A stretch of DNA of 15,400 nt, taken from positions 1 through 15,400 of the forward strand of contig JAWOIB010000004.1 in assembly GCA_046484845.1 (NCBI GenBank). The letters run 5' to 3'. The stretch is from DSBX01 sp046484845 (GTDB lineage Bacteria; Hydrothermota; Tepidihabitantia; Tepidihabitantales; Tepidihabitantaceae). Below the pieces are notes generated by a model. That model worked only from the letters and a program-made list of their open reading frames with translations, had not been told where the DNA came from and made no database searches. Every line of letters begins with the position of its first letter. The stretch's first letter is position 1. Shown here piece after piece: positions 1 to 7,106 of this stretch. A program made the position numbers and the translations under genes.

Positions 1-2
1 GC

Positions 3-452
3 CTGCTCGGGCCGCTCCATGGCGGTTGGGGCGTCGGCATGGCGGTGCTCACCAGTGAGCGGGGCCACATCGGCACGTCGGTCATCGGGCTCGAGCGTCG
101 CCTCGACCAGATGGCGCACCTTGCCGAGGGCCGTGACCTGATGGCCATCGAACGCCAGTCGCTCGCGTCACTGCTGTCCAGCGGCAGCGCAATGAAGGCA
201 ATGGCACAACGCCAAGGGCCGGTCGCTTCCACGGCGGCGTCGCTGATGAAGCTCGGCATCACGGAGATGATGTTCGAGGTCGCGATGCTGCGCGGTGATC
301 TCGACGGCTCGGACGCGATGCTCGACGGGGCGAGCGCGGGCGGCATGTTGGCCGCACCGGGTGGCCGCATCGCCGGCGGCTCCAGCCAGGTGCAACGCAA
401 CATCATCGGCGAGCGCCTGCTCGGTCTGCCCCGCGAACCCAGACCGACCTGA
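3..452 (+). CDS. Acyl-CoA dehydrogenase, C-terminal part (5' end outside window)
   Basis: This is the C-terminal all-helical domain of a flavin-dependent acyl-CoA dehydrogenase, which oxidises acyl-CoA to trans-2-enoyl-CoA. The frame is open from the first codon of the window (position 3), reading HGGWGVGMAVLTSERGHIG before the first ATG at 39, so that ATG is internal and the gene is cut by the window edge. The end has the family signature IAGGSSQVQRNIIGERLLGLPRE before TGA at 450-452, split here as IAGGSSQVQRN and IIGERLLGLPRE. The glutamate that follows Tyr in the medium-chain enzyme (YEGTSQIQR) is Gly here, as in many FadE-type relatives with the base elsewhere. Wording and codon use resemble actinobacteria and differ from everything right of 1100. 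Only 22 bases separate it from the convergent transposase. Substrate range cannot be read. Confidence 0.88.
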   Translation: MLGPLHGGWGVGMAVLTSERGHIGTSVIGLERRLDQMAHLAEGRDLMAIERQSLASLLSSGSAMKAMAQRQGPVASTAASLMKLGITEMMFEVAMLRGDLDGSDAMLDGASAGGMLAAPGGRIAGGSSQVQRNIIGERLLGLPREPRPT

Positions 453-454
453 CG

Positions 455-1096
455 TACACGATGTGCCTGGAGACTCAGCGGATTGTTTCGAGGGGGAGGT
501 TGTTGGCTTTGAGGTGGTCGACGAGTTTGTAGAGGCAGATGATCGCGAACGCGAGGCTGACTGCGGCATGGCGGTGTTCGGGTCGTCGGTCCCAGTTGAG
601 TTTGAGTTGGCGGAAGTTCGTGAGCCAAGCGTTGGTTCGCTCCACGACCCATCGTCGTTGGAACCCGACGAGTTGTGTGCGTCCTTGGCCCTTGTGGTTG
701 CGAGGGATCACTTCGACGGCCTCGATCGGGTAGCCGTCGAGCCTGTCGAGCAGAGACTTGTAGCCGTAGCCCCGGTCGAGGTGCAACGTGCCGATGTGTG
801 AGGTGATGCGACGTTCGGTGATGGTGTCCAGGGTGGGGCGCAGGAGTCGGTAGTCATTGCGTGAGCCGGTGTCGATGACGAAACCGATTCCGATGCCTGT
901 GGCGTCAACTCCGCAGGACCATTTGAACCCCTGGCGGCCTTTGCTGCCTGCATAAGCGCTGGTCAGCTCGGTGCCGCCTGGCGCGAGCTGGCAGCTTCCG
1001 TCGATCGCGACGTGGGAGAGGTCCAGCCCGATGAGTCGGTCGTATTCGCTCAGGGCGTGTTCCATCAGGTCGTCGAACACACCAGCGGCCACCCAC
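455..1096 (-). mobile_element. Remnant IS5-family insertion sequence, 5' end missing
   Basis: The transposase frame and the few bases after its stop (to roughly 455) are the right-hand part of an insertion sequence. The right terminal inverted repeat should lie within about 455-474, before the TCA (reverse stop) at 475-477, but it cannot be defined because the partner repeat is gone: homology stops at about 1096 where the sequence changes character. The outer limits are therefore approximate. No target duplication can be identified. Confidence 0.6.
475..1092 (-). CDS. IS5-family DDE transposase, N-terminally truncated
   Basis: The product cuts and joins insertion-sequence ends. All three catalytic acidic residues are visible: Asp in VAIDGS, Asp in LHLDRGY and Glu in VVERTNAW, followed by the usual FRQLKLNWDRR stretch. 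The frame codes 205 residues from a GTG at 1092. Related IS5-group proteins are about 60-70 residues longer at the N-terminus and read WVAAGVFD at this point. Here the Trp codon at 1093-1095 is still present, and the next upstream codon (1096-1098) is a TAG stop. The protein is thus cut at the boundary with the GC-rich DNA, and the GTG start is nominal. It converges on the acyl-CoA dehydrogenase. It is probably inactive as it stands, although the catalytic core is intact. Confidence 0.85.
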   Translation of the reverse strand: MAAGVFDDLMEHALSEYDRLIGLDLSHVAIDGSCQLAPGGTELTSAYAGSKGRQGFKWSCGVDATGIGIGFVIDTGSRNDYRLLRPTLDTITERRITSHIGTLHLDRGYGYKSLLDRLDGYPIEAVEVIPRNHKGQGRTQLVGFQRRWVVERTNAWLTNFRQLKLNWDRRPEHRHAAVSLAFAIICLYKLVDHLKANNLPLETIR

Positions 1097-1098
1097 TA

Positions 1099-1215
1099 CC
1101 TTCCCGGAGCCGCCCCCGGGGCGGTTACCGGGGTGGCCCCGGAGGCGGTCCCGGGAGCGCTCCCCGGGGCCACCGGGGGGACTACTCCGGGAATGGGGGA
1201 GGGGGGAAGAGCTAA
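1099..1215 (+). pseudogene. 3' remnant of an RGG/glycine-rich RNA-binding-type protein
   Basis: In the frame ending at TAA 1213-1215 the sequence reads RPRGGYRGGPGGGPG, then RGHRGDYSGNGGGGKS. This is the arginine-glycine-tyrosine tail typical of bacterial RRM-type RNA-binding proteins and some DEAD-box helicases. The DNA is a degenerate 12-base repeat (1103-1198), as expected for such a tail. Upstream the frame runs straight into the antisense of the transposase, so the folded domain is missing. I infer that the GC-rich genome enters this window in the middle of this gene. A noncoding GC-rich repeat is the alternative, but the biased R/G/Y composition and a stop 68 bases before the next start favour a real gene end. 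Confidence 0.5.
1103..1198 (+). repeat. Degenerate 12-bp tandem repeat (8 units)
   Basis: Eight consecutive 12-base units can be lined up, such as CCCGGGGCGGTT at 1115, ACCGGGGTGGCC at 1127, CCGGAGGCGGTC at 1139 and CCGGGAGCGCTC at 1151. The period is a multiple of three and stays in frame with the RGG-like tail. It begins within a few bases of the left-hand junction. Confidence 0.6.
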
Positions 1216-1246
1216 CCTGCGGACAGTCTGCGGCTTGCCCGGATTA

Positions 1247-1275
1247 CTGACTCCCGACCAGGTTGAGCATAAACT
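1247..1275 (+). promoter_or_regulatory. Promoter of the XRE-type regulator (leaderless)
   Basis: A -35-like CTGACT at 1247-1252 and a -10-like TAAACT at 1270-1275 are separated by 17 bases. The ATG at 1283 comes 7 bases after the -10 box, so transcription should begin at or next to the start codon. The -10 box lies inside the inverted repeat at 1260-1281. The -35 differs from the TTGAC form used elsewhere in the window. Confidence 0.5.
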
Positions 1276-1281
1276 CAACCT
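1260..1281. promoter_or_regulatory. Inverted repeat, probable operator
   Basis: Perfect 8-base arms AGGTTGAG (1260-1267) and CTCAACCT (1274-1281) flank a 6-base spacer. The element covers the predicted -10 box and reaches to 2 bases from the ATG of a helix-turn-helix gene. This is the usual place for autorepression by an XRE-type dimer. I do not see the same repeat elsewhere in the window. There is no U-run, so a terminator is unlikely. Confidence 0.6.
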
Positions 1282-1282
1282 C

Positions 1283-2059
1283 ATGCCTCGAAATTCCCCG
1301 GCTGGAAGCGCCCCGGCGACCTTCAATTTCACCCCGGAACTTGGGGCGCAGTTGCGCCGCCTCCGGCGCCGGACCGGTCTCACCCTCGATGAACTGGCCG
1401 AAGTGATGGGCCGCCGGCCGGGTTTCAACGCCCATCTCAGCCGGCTCGAAGCCGGCCGGGCACACCAGCCCACCCTCTCCCTCGTCCTCGACTACCTCCG
1501 CGCCTGCCGGGCCCCGGTTGACGACATCCGGCCTCTCCTCGAACGCTACGTCGTCCTGCCGCCAGTGCGCGAAACCCTGGCCCGGACCGCCGCGCTGGTC
1601 GGACTGGCCGGCGACCGCTCCCGGGTCGCCCTGCGGCTGGACGCCTACGACCGCAAGACCGAGGCCGCCCGCCTGGCGGCCGGCCAGCGGCCGGTGCCTC
1701 CCGGCAGGCGGGCCGCGGCGCTGTCCCGGCAGTTGCACTCAGCCCGTGACCAGCGGCGGCTCGCCCGGGCGGTCGAGGACGAAGTCAACCGGCTCGGGGT
1801 CCGGCCCACGCTGATGGTGCGGAAGCTGGCGCTCGATTACGGCCGGATGGTCTGGCGGACGCTCGAGCTGACCGCGGACCGCCCGGACCGCGAGCCGGCG
1901 GGGCGCGGCCGGCCGCGCAAAACCCGGGCAGTACGGCTGGCCGAAGCCGAGGCCCGGGCGAAACAGCTCGGCCCGGGCATCCTGCCTGCCCGGGCGTACC
2001 GCCGGCTCCGGGCGCAGGTCGAGCAGCTTCACGAGCTCACCCCCCGCTCCCTGACTTGA
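1283..2059 (+). CDS. XRE-family helix-turn-helix regulator with possible AT-hook
   Basis: This is a DNA-binding protein of 258 residues. Residues about 20-75 form a Cro/C1-type helix-turn-helix (LRRLRRRTGLTLDELAEVMG, then HLSRLEAGRAHQPTLSLVLD). The rest is an arginine-rich helical region that I do not recognise, with an AT-hook-like GRGRPRK at 207-213 (bases 1901-1921). The frame is open further upstream, even into the transposase, but the ATG at 1283 is the likely start: it follows a promoter and operator at leaderless distance and begins just before the domain. The palindrome over its own promoter suggests autoregulation. Its stop lies inside the -35 box of the next gene. Targets are unknown; it could regulate the polysaccharide genes downstream, but nothing shown here proves that. 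Confidence 0.75.
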   Translation: MPRNSPAGSAPATFNFTPELGAQLRRLRRRTGLTLDELAEVMGRRPGFNAHLSRLEAGRAHQPTLSLVLDYLRACRAPVDDIRPLLERYVVLPPVRETLARTAALVGLAGDRSRVALRLDAYDRKTEAARLAAGQRPVPPGRRAAALSRQLHSARDQRRLARAVEDEVNRLGVRPTLMVRKLALDYGRMVWRTLELTADRPDREPAGRGRPRKTRAVRLAEAEARAKQLGPGILPARAYRRLRAQVEQLHELTPRSLT

Positions 2060-2083
2060 CTGTTCCCGGCCCGGTCATAAGCT
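2056..2083 (+). promoter_or_regulatory. Promoter of the GT2/WecA-like operon
   Basis: TTGACT at 2056-2061 and TAAGCT at 2078-2083 are 16 bases apart. The TGA stop of the regulator (2057-2059) is inside the -35 box. The GTG at 2092 follows the -10 by 8 bases, predicting a leaderless message. A TATCCT at 2083-2088 is an alternative -10 but at an unfavourable 21-base spacing. Confidence 0.6.
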
Positions 2084-2091
2084 ATCCTCTC

Positions 2092-3003
2092 GTGACAGCA
2101 GGCCAGCATACGTCGTCCGCGCCCCGCGTGACGGTCGTGTTCGTCAGCCACAACTCTGCCCGCGACCTGGACCGGGCGCTGGCCAGCCTCGCCGAGAACT
2201 CCCCGGGCCTGCCCGCCGCGGCCGTCGTCGTCGAAAACGGCCCCGATCCGGCGCCCGCCCGCGTGGTCTGCGCCCGCCGCGGCGCCGCGCTCGCCCTGCC
2301 CGGCCGCAACCTCGGCTATGGCCGCGCCGCCAACCTCGCCGCGGCCGGGGTCGCCACCGAGTACCTCGCGGTCGCCAACCCGGACATCCTGTTCCAGCCC
2401 GGCACGCTCAATCGGCTGGTCGAGTTCCTGGACAGCCACCCGGACGTCGGGGTGGTCGCCCCGCAGCTCTTCTACCCCGACGGCCGCCCCCAGCCCTCCG
2501 CCCGCCGCCGGCCGCGCTTCCGCTACGCGCTCGCCGGCCGGCGCTCCCCGCTCGCCCGGCTCGGCCGGCACGGCCCGGGCGCCCGCGCGTTCCAGTACCT
2601 CGGCAGCGAATCCGCGCTCGAGCCGATGGCGGTGGACGCGGTAGTCGGCGCACTGATGCTGTTCCGGCGCCGGGCGTTCGAAGAGGTCGGCGGGTTCGAC
2701 CCGGGCTACTTCATGTTCGCGGAGGACGTTGACATCTGCCTGCGGCTCGGCCGGCGCTGGCGGGTCTGCCTGCTGCCCGCCGCCGGGCTGGTGCACGCGC
2801 TGGGCAGCTCCCGCCGCCGGGCCCGGTCGTTCACCGAGTTCCACCGGCTCCGCTCCCTGCACCGGCTGTTCGCGCTCAGCTACCCCCGCGCGCTCCGGCC
2901 GCTCATCACCCTGCTGTTCACCGGCTACCTCGGCCTGCTGATGGCGCTGGCCGCGGTCGGAGTCGGCGAGTTCGAGTACTCCTGGTCCCGGGCAGGAAGA
3001 TGA
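2092..3003 (+). CDS. Family 2 glycosyltransferase (rhamnosyltransferase-like)
   Basis: This inverting GT-A enzyme transfers a sugar from a nucleotide sugar to a surface polysaccharide or lipid-linked precursor on the inner face of the membrane. The fold starts with VTVVFVSHNS and continues with GRNLGYGRAAN, the metal/nucleotide motif NPD at about 96-98, GALMLFRR and the acidic FAEDVDICLR at about 209-218, an order typical of WbbL-like rhamnosyltransferases. A hydrophobic stretch near residues 265-285 may anchor it. I chose the GTG at 2092; the in-frame TTG at 2056 is the -35 box itself. The stop overlaps the ATG of the next gene (ATGA at 3000-3003), so the two are coupled. Donor and acceptor cannot be told from sequence. 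Confidence 0.85.
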   Translation: MTAGQHTSSAPRVTVVFVSHNSARDLDRALASLAENSPGLPAAAVVVENGPDPAPARVVCARRGAALALPGRNLGYGRAANLAAAGVATEYLAVANPDILFQPGTLNRLVEFLDSHPDVGVVAPQLFYPDGRPQPSARRRPRFRYALAGRRSPLARLGRHGPGARAFQYLGSESALEPMAVDAVVGALMLFRRRAFEEVGGFDPGYFMFAEDVDICLRLGRRWRVCLLPAAGLVHALGSSRRRARSFTEFHRLRSLHRLFALSYPRALRPLITLLFTGYLGLLMALAAVGVGEFEYSWSRAGR

Positions 3004-4028
3004 GCATCTTCCACCTCCTGCTGCCATTCCTCGCCGCCGCCGGGCTGACCGCGGGCCTCGTCCCGCTGGTGCTCAGGCTCGCCCGCCAGTACCGGCTGTT
3101 CGACTGGCCGGACGAGCGCAAGAACCACCTCGCCGCCACGCCCCGGCTGGGCGGCATCGCGATGGCGCTGGCGATTCTCTTCGGCGGCATCGCCGCGATG
3201 CTCTGGGGCGGCTACCCGTTCCAGGGCCGGTTCATCCGGGCCCTGCTGGTCGGGTACGGCCCGGTGTTCGCGGTCTCGCTCTTCGATGACGTCCGGCCGC
3301 TGCCCTGGTGGGTGCGCTTCGCGGTCCAACTCGCGGGCACGACCGCGTTCGTGCTCCTGCTCGGCCCGATCCAGCGGCTGAACCTGCCCCTGCTCGGCAC
3401 GCTCGAGGTCGGGTTCTGGGGCTACCCGCTCAGCATCGGCTGGCTGCTGCTGACCATCAACGCGATGAACTTCATCGACGGCGTCGACGGACTGGCCGCG
3501 GGCATCGGCGCGATTTCCGGCGCGGTGCTGATGGTCGCAGTCCTGCCCACCGGCAACGTCCCGGCGGTGGCGCTGGCCGCGGCGGTCGTCGGCTGCTGCG
3601 TCGGCTTCCTGCCCTGGAACTTCCCGCCCGCCCGGGTGTTCATGGGCGACACCGGCGCGAACCTGCTCGGGTTCGCGCTCGGCGCGGTCGCGCTGGTCGG
3701 CGCGGGCAAGAACGTGGCGCTGGTCAGCCTGCTGGTGCCGATGCTGGCGCTGGCGGTGCCGATCGTGGACGCGGTCCGGGTACTGCTGCGCCGCTCCTGG
3801 CGCAGCGGGCGGTTCTTCGAGGCCGACCGCGAGCACGTCCACCATTTCCTGCTTTCGCTCGGGCTGGGCGAGCGCCGGACCCTGTTCCTGCTCTACCTGG
3901 TCTCCGCGCTGTCCGGCGGGCTGGCCCTGTTCCTGGCCGACGCGCCCCGCTGGGTCTTCGCCTTTCTCGGGCTCGGCGCGCTCGGCTGTTTCGCGCTGCT
4001 TTTCCGGCGCGGCCGGGGCCGGGATTGA
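3000..4028 (+). CDS. wecA: WecA/TagO-type undecaprenyl-phosphate sugar-1-phosphate transferase
   Basis: This integral membrane enzyme joins a UDP-sugar phosphate (commonly N-acetylglucosamine-1-phosphate) to undecaprenyl phosphate, the first step of O-antigen, enterobacterial common antigen or teichoic-acid-like polymers. The 342 residues and many membrane segments match the family. Motifs in order: HLAATPRLGG (43-52), the acidic pair in LFDDVRPL (96-97), NAMNFIDGVDGLAAG (from 154), FMGDTGA (214-220) and the histidine motif HVHH (279-282), which separates WecA/TagO types from MraY. GGAAG overlaps the end of the glycosyltransferase as ribosome-binding site. Pairing with a GT2 enzyme fits priming followed by a second sugar. 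The exact substrate is inferred from the family, so the symbol is provisional. Confidence 0.85.
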   Translation: MSIFHLLLPFLAAAGLTAGLVPLVLRLARQYRLFDWPDERKNHLAATPRLGGIAMALAILFGGIAAMLWGGYPFQGRFIRALLVGYGPVFAVSLFDDVRPLPWWVRFAVQLAGTTAFVLLLGPIQRLNLPLLGTLEVGFWGYPLSIGWLLLTINAMNFIDGVDGLAAGIGAISGAVLMVAVLPTGNVPAVALAAAVVGCCVGFLPWNFPPARVFMGDTGANLLGFALGAVALVGAGKNVALVSLLVPMLALAVPIVDAVRVLLRRSWRSGRFFEADREHVHHFLLSLGLGERRTLFLLYLVSALSGGLALFLADAPRWVFAFLGLGALGCFALLFRRGRGRD

Positions 4029-4052
4029 CTGCCCCGCTGCCGGGGTTAGAAT
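4025..4052 (+). promoter_or_regulatory. Promoter of the propeller protein gene
   Basis: TTGACT at 4025-4030, a 16-base spacer and TAGAAT at 4047-4052. The stop of the wecA-like gene (TGA 4026-4028) lies within the -35 box. Expected transcript start is about 4059, leaving a leader of roughly 48 bases before the ATG at 4107 with no clear Shine-Dalgarno. Confidence 0.7.
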
Positions 4053-4106
4053 CGTGAGCGCGTTCCCGGACCGCGCCCGCGGCCGGCGACCCGCAGCCAA
4101 ACTGTT

Positions 4107-6239
4107 ATGACTGCCGCTATCTGCCTGTTTCTCGCGCTGGCCGGCGCGGTCGGCTGGCAGAGCTACACCAACACCAACTTCGTCAACGACATCGCCGGCA
4201 GCGACACCCTGCTCATCGTCGCCACCCGGGGCGGGGTGTACGACCTCGACCCCGAAAGGCTCCAGGTCCTGCGCACGGTCGTCAACTCCGACGGCCTGCC
4301 CGCCAACCTGGTCAACGCGCTGGCGCTGGACCCGGACGGCAACGTCTGGGTCGGCACCGACGGCGGCGGAGTCGGGGTCATCCTGCGCGACTCGACCCGG
4401 GCGCTCAACTACCGGCCCAACGACCTGCCCGACGTCATCACCAGCATCGCCCGCGACGGCGACCGGCTGCTGTTCGGCACCGAGCTCGGGCTATACGTCG
4501 CCGAGACGTTCGGCAGCTGGCTCGATTTCCAGGACGACATCATCCGCCGGTACTCGGTCGTCAACCGGCCCGAACTGCTCAGCGACCGCGTGCTCTCGCT
4601 GGCGGTGCTCGACGGCTACTGGGTCGGCACCAACGTCGGCGTGACCCGGGTCGACCCCGGCTTCACCGACTGGCAGGGTTGGCGCCGGCCGCTGGGCGAC
4701 TCGGTCAAGGCGATCGCCGGCTGGCGCGACACCGTGCTCGTCGCGACCGAGTACGGCGTAGCCCGGTTTGCGGACAGCACGTTCGTGCCGGTGTTCCGGT
4801 TCAACCCGGTCCGGAAAGTATTCGACCTCGAGCTGGCGCCGCCCGACCTCTACGTCGCGACCGACACCGGGCTCTACCACGCCGACCGGCTCGATTCCAG
4901 CCGAGTGCGGCTGATTGTCGGCGGCGACTCCCGCGCGGTGTACGCCGGCCAGCGGCTCTGGGTCGGGCTCGGCGGCGCGCTCGACCGGGGCAACGGCCTG
5001 CGCTACTCGGTCACCGGCCAGTCCTGGCAGACCTTCTCCACCGGCGGCATCGCATCCGGGATGGTCACCGGCGTCGCGTTCAGCCCGGTCACCGGCGACC
5101 TCCATGTCAGCCATTACCTGACCTACCGCGGGTTCTCCCGCATCAACCCGGCGACCGGTGCGGTCGAGCTCAAGGCCGGCATCCTGCCCCTGACCCTGCA
5201 GATCGCCTGCGACTCGCGCGGCCGGGTCTGGAACACGCATTTCGCGGCCGCCGGCGGGCTGAGTTACTACGACCCGGAAACCGACCTGTGGGACAAAGTC
5301 CAGTGGGGCGCGTCCTCCGGCTGGAACATCATCACCGCCTTTGGCCTCGACCACCTCGACACCAAGTGGGTGTCCAATGCCGACGGCATCATCGTGGCGG
5401 TGGACTCCGCCGGCCGGCAGGCGGTGTTCGACATCTCCGGGCTGGCCCCGCCCCCGGGAGGCGGGTACGATTTCGCCACCGACCGGCAGGGCCGGGCCTG
5501 GCTCGGGCTGACCGTCGGGCTGGTGATGATTGATTACCGCGGCACGCTCCACGACCCGTCCGACGACCGCTACGCGGTGCTGACCGATGGCCTGCCCTCC
5601 CGCGAAGTCCGCTCGGTCGCGGTCGACAGCGACGACCAGGTCTGGGCCGCGACCCCGCAAGGCGCGGCGGTGTACGACGGCACCGGCTTCCGGGTTTACA
5701 CCGCCGGCAACAGCGGGCTCCTGTCCAACAACGTTTTCCGGGTCCGGGTGGACGGCTCGGGTCGGGTCTGGCTGCTCACCGAGGCCGGGCTGTCGATGCT
5801 CGACCCGGTCTCCGGCCGCTGGACCAGTTACACCCCCCAGAGCAGCGGCATCCCGGCCAACACCGCCGGCGTCAGCGGCTTCTACACTTCGCTCGACATC
5901 GACCGCCGGCGGGGCCGGGTCGCGGTCGGCACCCTGCAGGGCCTGACACTGCTCAGCCTCGGCACCGACTCGGTGCCGACCAGCGCGGCCAGCCTGCGGG
6001 TCTACCCGAATCCCTGCATCCTCGGCACCCACAGCCGGGTGGTGATCGACAGCCTGCCCGAGAACGCGTCGGTCGAGGTGCGCACCCTGACCGGCCGCCT
6101 GGTCGCCCGCCCCGAGGTCGACGCGGGCCTGCACCGCGCGGTCTGGCGGCCGGGCGACGTCGCGACCGGCATCTACCTGCTGGTGGTGTCCGGCCGGCTT
6201 GGCACCCACGTCACCCGGGTCGCGGTCATCCGGCAGTGA
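4107..6239 (+). CDS. Secreted Reg_prop beta-propeller protein with type IX-like sorting tail
   Basis: This is a 710-residue exported protein with no enzymatic motif. A hydrophobic signal (ICLFLALAGAVG, residues 5-16) lacks the usual basic n-region. The body is built of two-component-regulator-propeller repeats; recurring blades include DGNVWVGTDGGGVGV, GYWVGTNVGVTRVDP, GRVWNTHFAAAGGLSYYDPE, DDQVWAATPQGAAVYDG and GRVWLLTEAGLSMLDP. The last 80 or so residues form a small beta domain starting LRVYPNPC, with VEVRTLTGRLV and GIYLLVVSG. This is the FlgD-like/Por-secretion C-terminal sorting domain used in the FCB group to send proteins across the outer membrane and attach them to the surface. It has its own promoter and faces the convergent agmatinase 41 bases away. 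The role may be adhesion or sensing; no ligand can be named. Confidence 0.85.
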   Translation: MTAAICLFLALAGAVGWQSYTNTNFVNDIAGSDTLLIVATRGGVYDLDPERLQVLRTVVNSDGLPANLVNALALDPDGNVWVGTDGGGVGVILRDSTRALNYRPNDLPDVITSIARDGDRLLFGTELGLYVAETFGSWLDFQDDIIRRYSVVNRPELLSDRVLSLAVLDGYWVGTNVGVTRVDPGFTDWQGWRRPLGDSVKAIAGWRDTVLVATEYGVARFADSTFVPVFRFNPVRKVFDLELAPPDLYVATDTGLYHADRLDSSRVRLIVGGDSRAVYAGQRLWVGLGGALDRGNGLRYSVTGQSWQTFSTGGIASGMVTGVAFSPVTGDLHVSHYLTYRGFSRINPATGAVELKAGILPLTLQIACDSRGRVWNTHFAAAGGLSYYDPETDLWDKVQWGASSGWNIITAFGLDHLDTKWVSNADGIIVAVDSAGRQAVFDISGLAPPPGGGYDFATDRQGRAWLGLTVGLVMIDYRGTLHDPSDDRYAVLTDGLPSREVRSVAVDSDDQVWAATPQGAAVYDGTGFRVYTAGNSGLLSNNVFRVRVDGSGRVWLLTEAGLSMLDPVSGRWTSYTPQSSGIPANTAGVSGFYTSLDIDRRRGRVAVGTLQGLTLLSLGTDSVPTSAASLRVYPNPCILGTHSRVVIDSLPENASVEVRTLTGRLVARPEVDAGLHRAVWRPGDVATGIYLLVVSGRLGTHVTRVAVIRQ

Positions 6240-6241
6240 CC

Positions 6242-6261
6242 CGGCCGGCAGTCACCGGCCG
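6242..6261. terminator. Possible weak convergent terminator
   Basis: CGGCCGG (6242-6248) pairs with CCGGCCG (6255-6261) around a 6-base loop, in the 41-base gap between two converging genes. No U-run follows on either strand, so a rho-independent function is doubtful. Such GC palindromes are also common in this genome. Confidence 0.3.
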
Positions 6262-6280
6262 CGCCCGCTCAGTCCCGCCC

Positions 6281-7105
6281 TCAACCGAGCAGCAGCGCCA
6301 GCTCGCGGATGAGCTCCGCCACCACCGACGCGCCCGGCGAAGGCTGGCCGCCGCGCGGGCAGAACTCGACGATGTCCGCCCCGACCACCCGCGTACCCGC
6401 GAACAGCGCCAGCGTCTCCACCAACTCTCGGTATCCCGGCCCGCCCGGCTGGGGCGTGCCCACATCCGGCAACACCGACGGGTCGAGCACGTCGGTATCG
6501 AGTGTCAAGTACACCGGCCGGGACCCGATTTCCTTCACCACCTCCCGCGCCGGTCTCAGCAGTTCGAACGGGTACAGGTTCGGCTCGTCCATCTCCCCGG
6601 GCGCGCTGAACGACCGGATGCCGAGCTGGAACACCCGCTCGCGCGGGACGTCTTCGAGGATCCGCCGCACCACGGTCGCGTGCGAGCGCCGGTCGCCAAG
6701 CAACTCGTCGCGCAGGTCGGAATGGGCATCGAGCTGGACCACGCACAGCTCGGGCAGGACCCGGCTGAACTCCCGGACCAGCGGCGGGGTGATGCTGTGC
6801 TCCCCCCCGATCGCCAGCAGCCGGGCCGCCTCCCCCGCGAACGGCCGGGCCGCGGCCGCGATCTGCTCGAACGGCCGCTCCGGGGTCTCGAAGCTCAGCG
6901 CGAGGTTGCCGGCGTCGTGCACCGCCAGGTCCGTCACGTCCCGGCGCTGGTACGGGCTGAACGACTCGATGTTGTCCGCCCCGATGCGGGCGACGTCCGG
7001 CCCGAACCGGGTGCCGGGCACGTGCGAAATCGTCCGGTCCAGCGGCACACCCAGCAGCACCACCCGGGCTTCTTCGCGGCCGGCCTCAGCGTAGTAGAAA
7101 CTCAT
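6281..7105 (-). CDS. speB: Agmatinase / arginase-family ureohydrolase
   Basis: This binuclear manganese hydrolase most likely splits agmatine into putrescine and urea. All six metal ligands are visible: His103 in GGEHS, Asp126, His128 and Asp130 in LDAHSDLRD, and Asp203 and Asp205 in LTLDTDVLDP. The GTPQPGG stretch after the last motif is also typical. Length 274 is slightly short for the family but complete. The ATG at 7105 has AAGGAG 5 bases upstream and its own promoter. It faces the propeller gene and diverges from the LpxB-like gene, so it is a single-gene unit. Guanidinobutyrase or another ureohydrolase activity cannot be excluded from sequence alone; agmatinase is the best family match. 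Confidence 0.85.
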   Translation of the reverse strand: MSFYYAEAGREEARVVLLGVPLDRTISHVPGTRFGPDVARIGADNIESFSPYQRRDVTDLAVHDAGNLALSFETPERPFEQIAAAARPFAGEAARLLAIGGEHSITPPLVREFSRVLPELCVVQLDAHSDLRDELLGDRRSHATVVRRILEDVPRERVFQLGIRSFSAPGEMDEPNLYPFELLRPAREVVKEIGSRPVYLTLDTDVLDPSVLPDVGTPQPGGPGYRELVETLALFAGTRVVGADIVEFCPRGGQPSPGASVVAELIRELALLLG

Positions 7106-7106
7106 C

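Noticed and set aside
971..1282. Extending the XRE regulator upstream to 971
   Set aside because: The frame is open, but it crosses the transposase antisense, the junction and the 12-base repeat. Promoter, operator and the start of the domain all fit the ATG at 1283.
4491..6209. 572-codon open frame on the minus strand opposite the propeller gene
   Set aside because: It is antisense to a protein with clear repeats, signal and sorting domain. Its composition (Gly, Val, Asp, Arg, Pro) is that of a shadow frame in GC-rich DNA. The same holds for long minus frames at 2029-3027, 2925-4100, 7149-8186 and 8962-10146, and the plus frame at 11100-12161.
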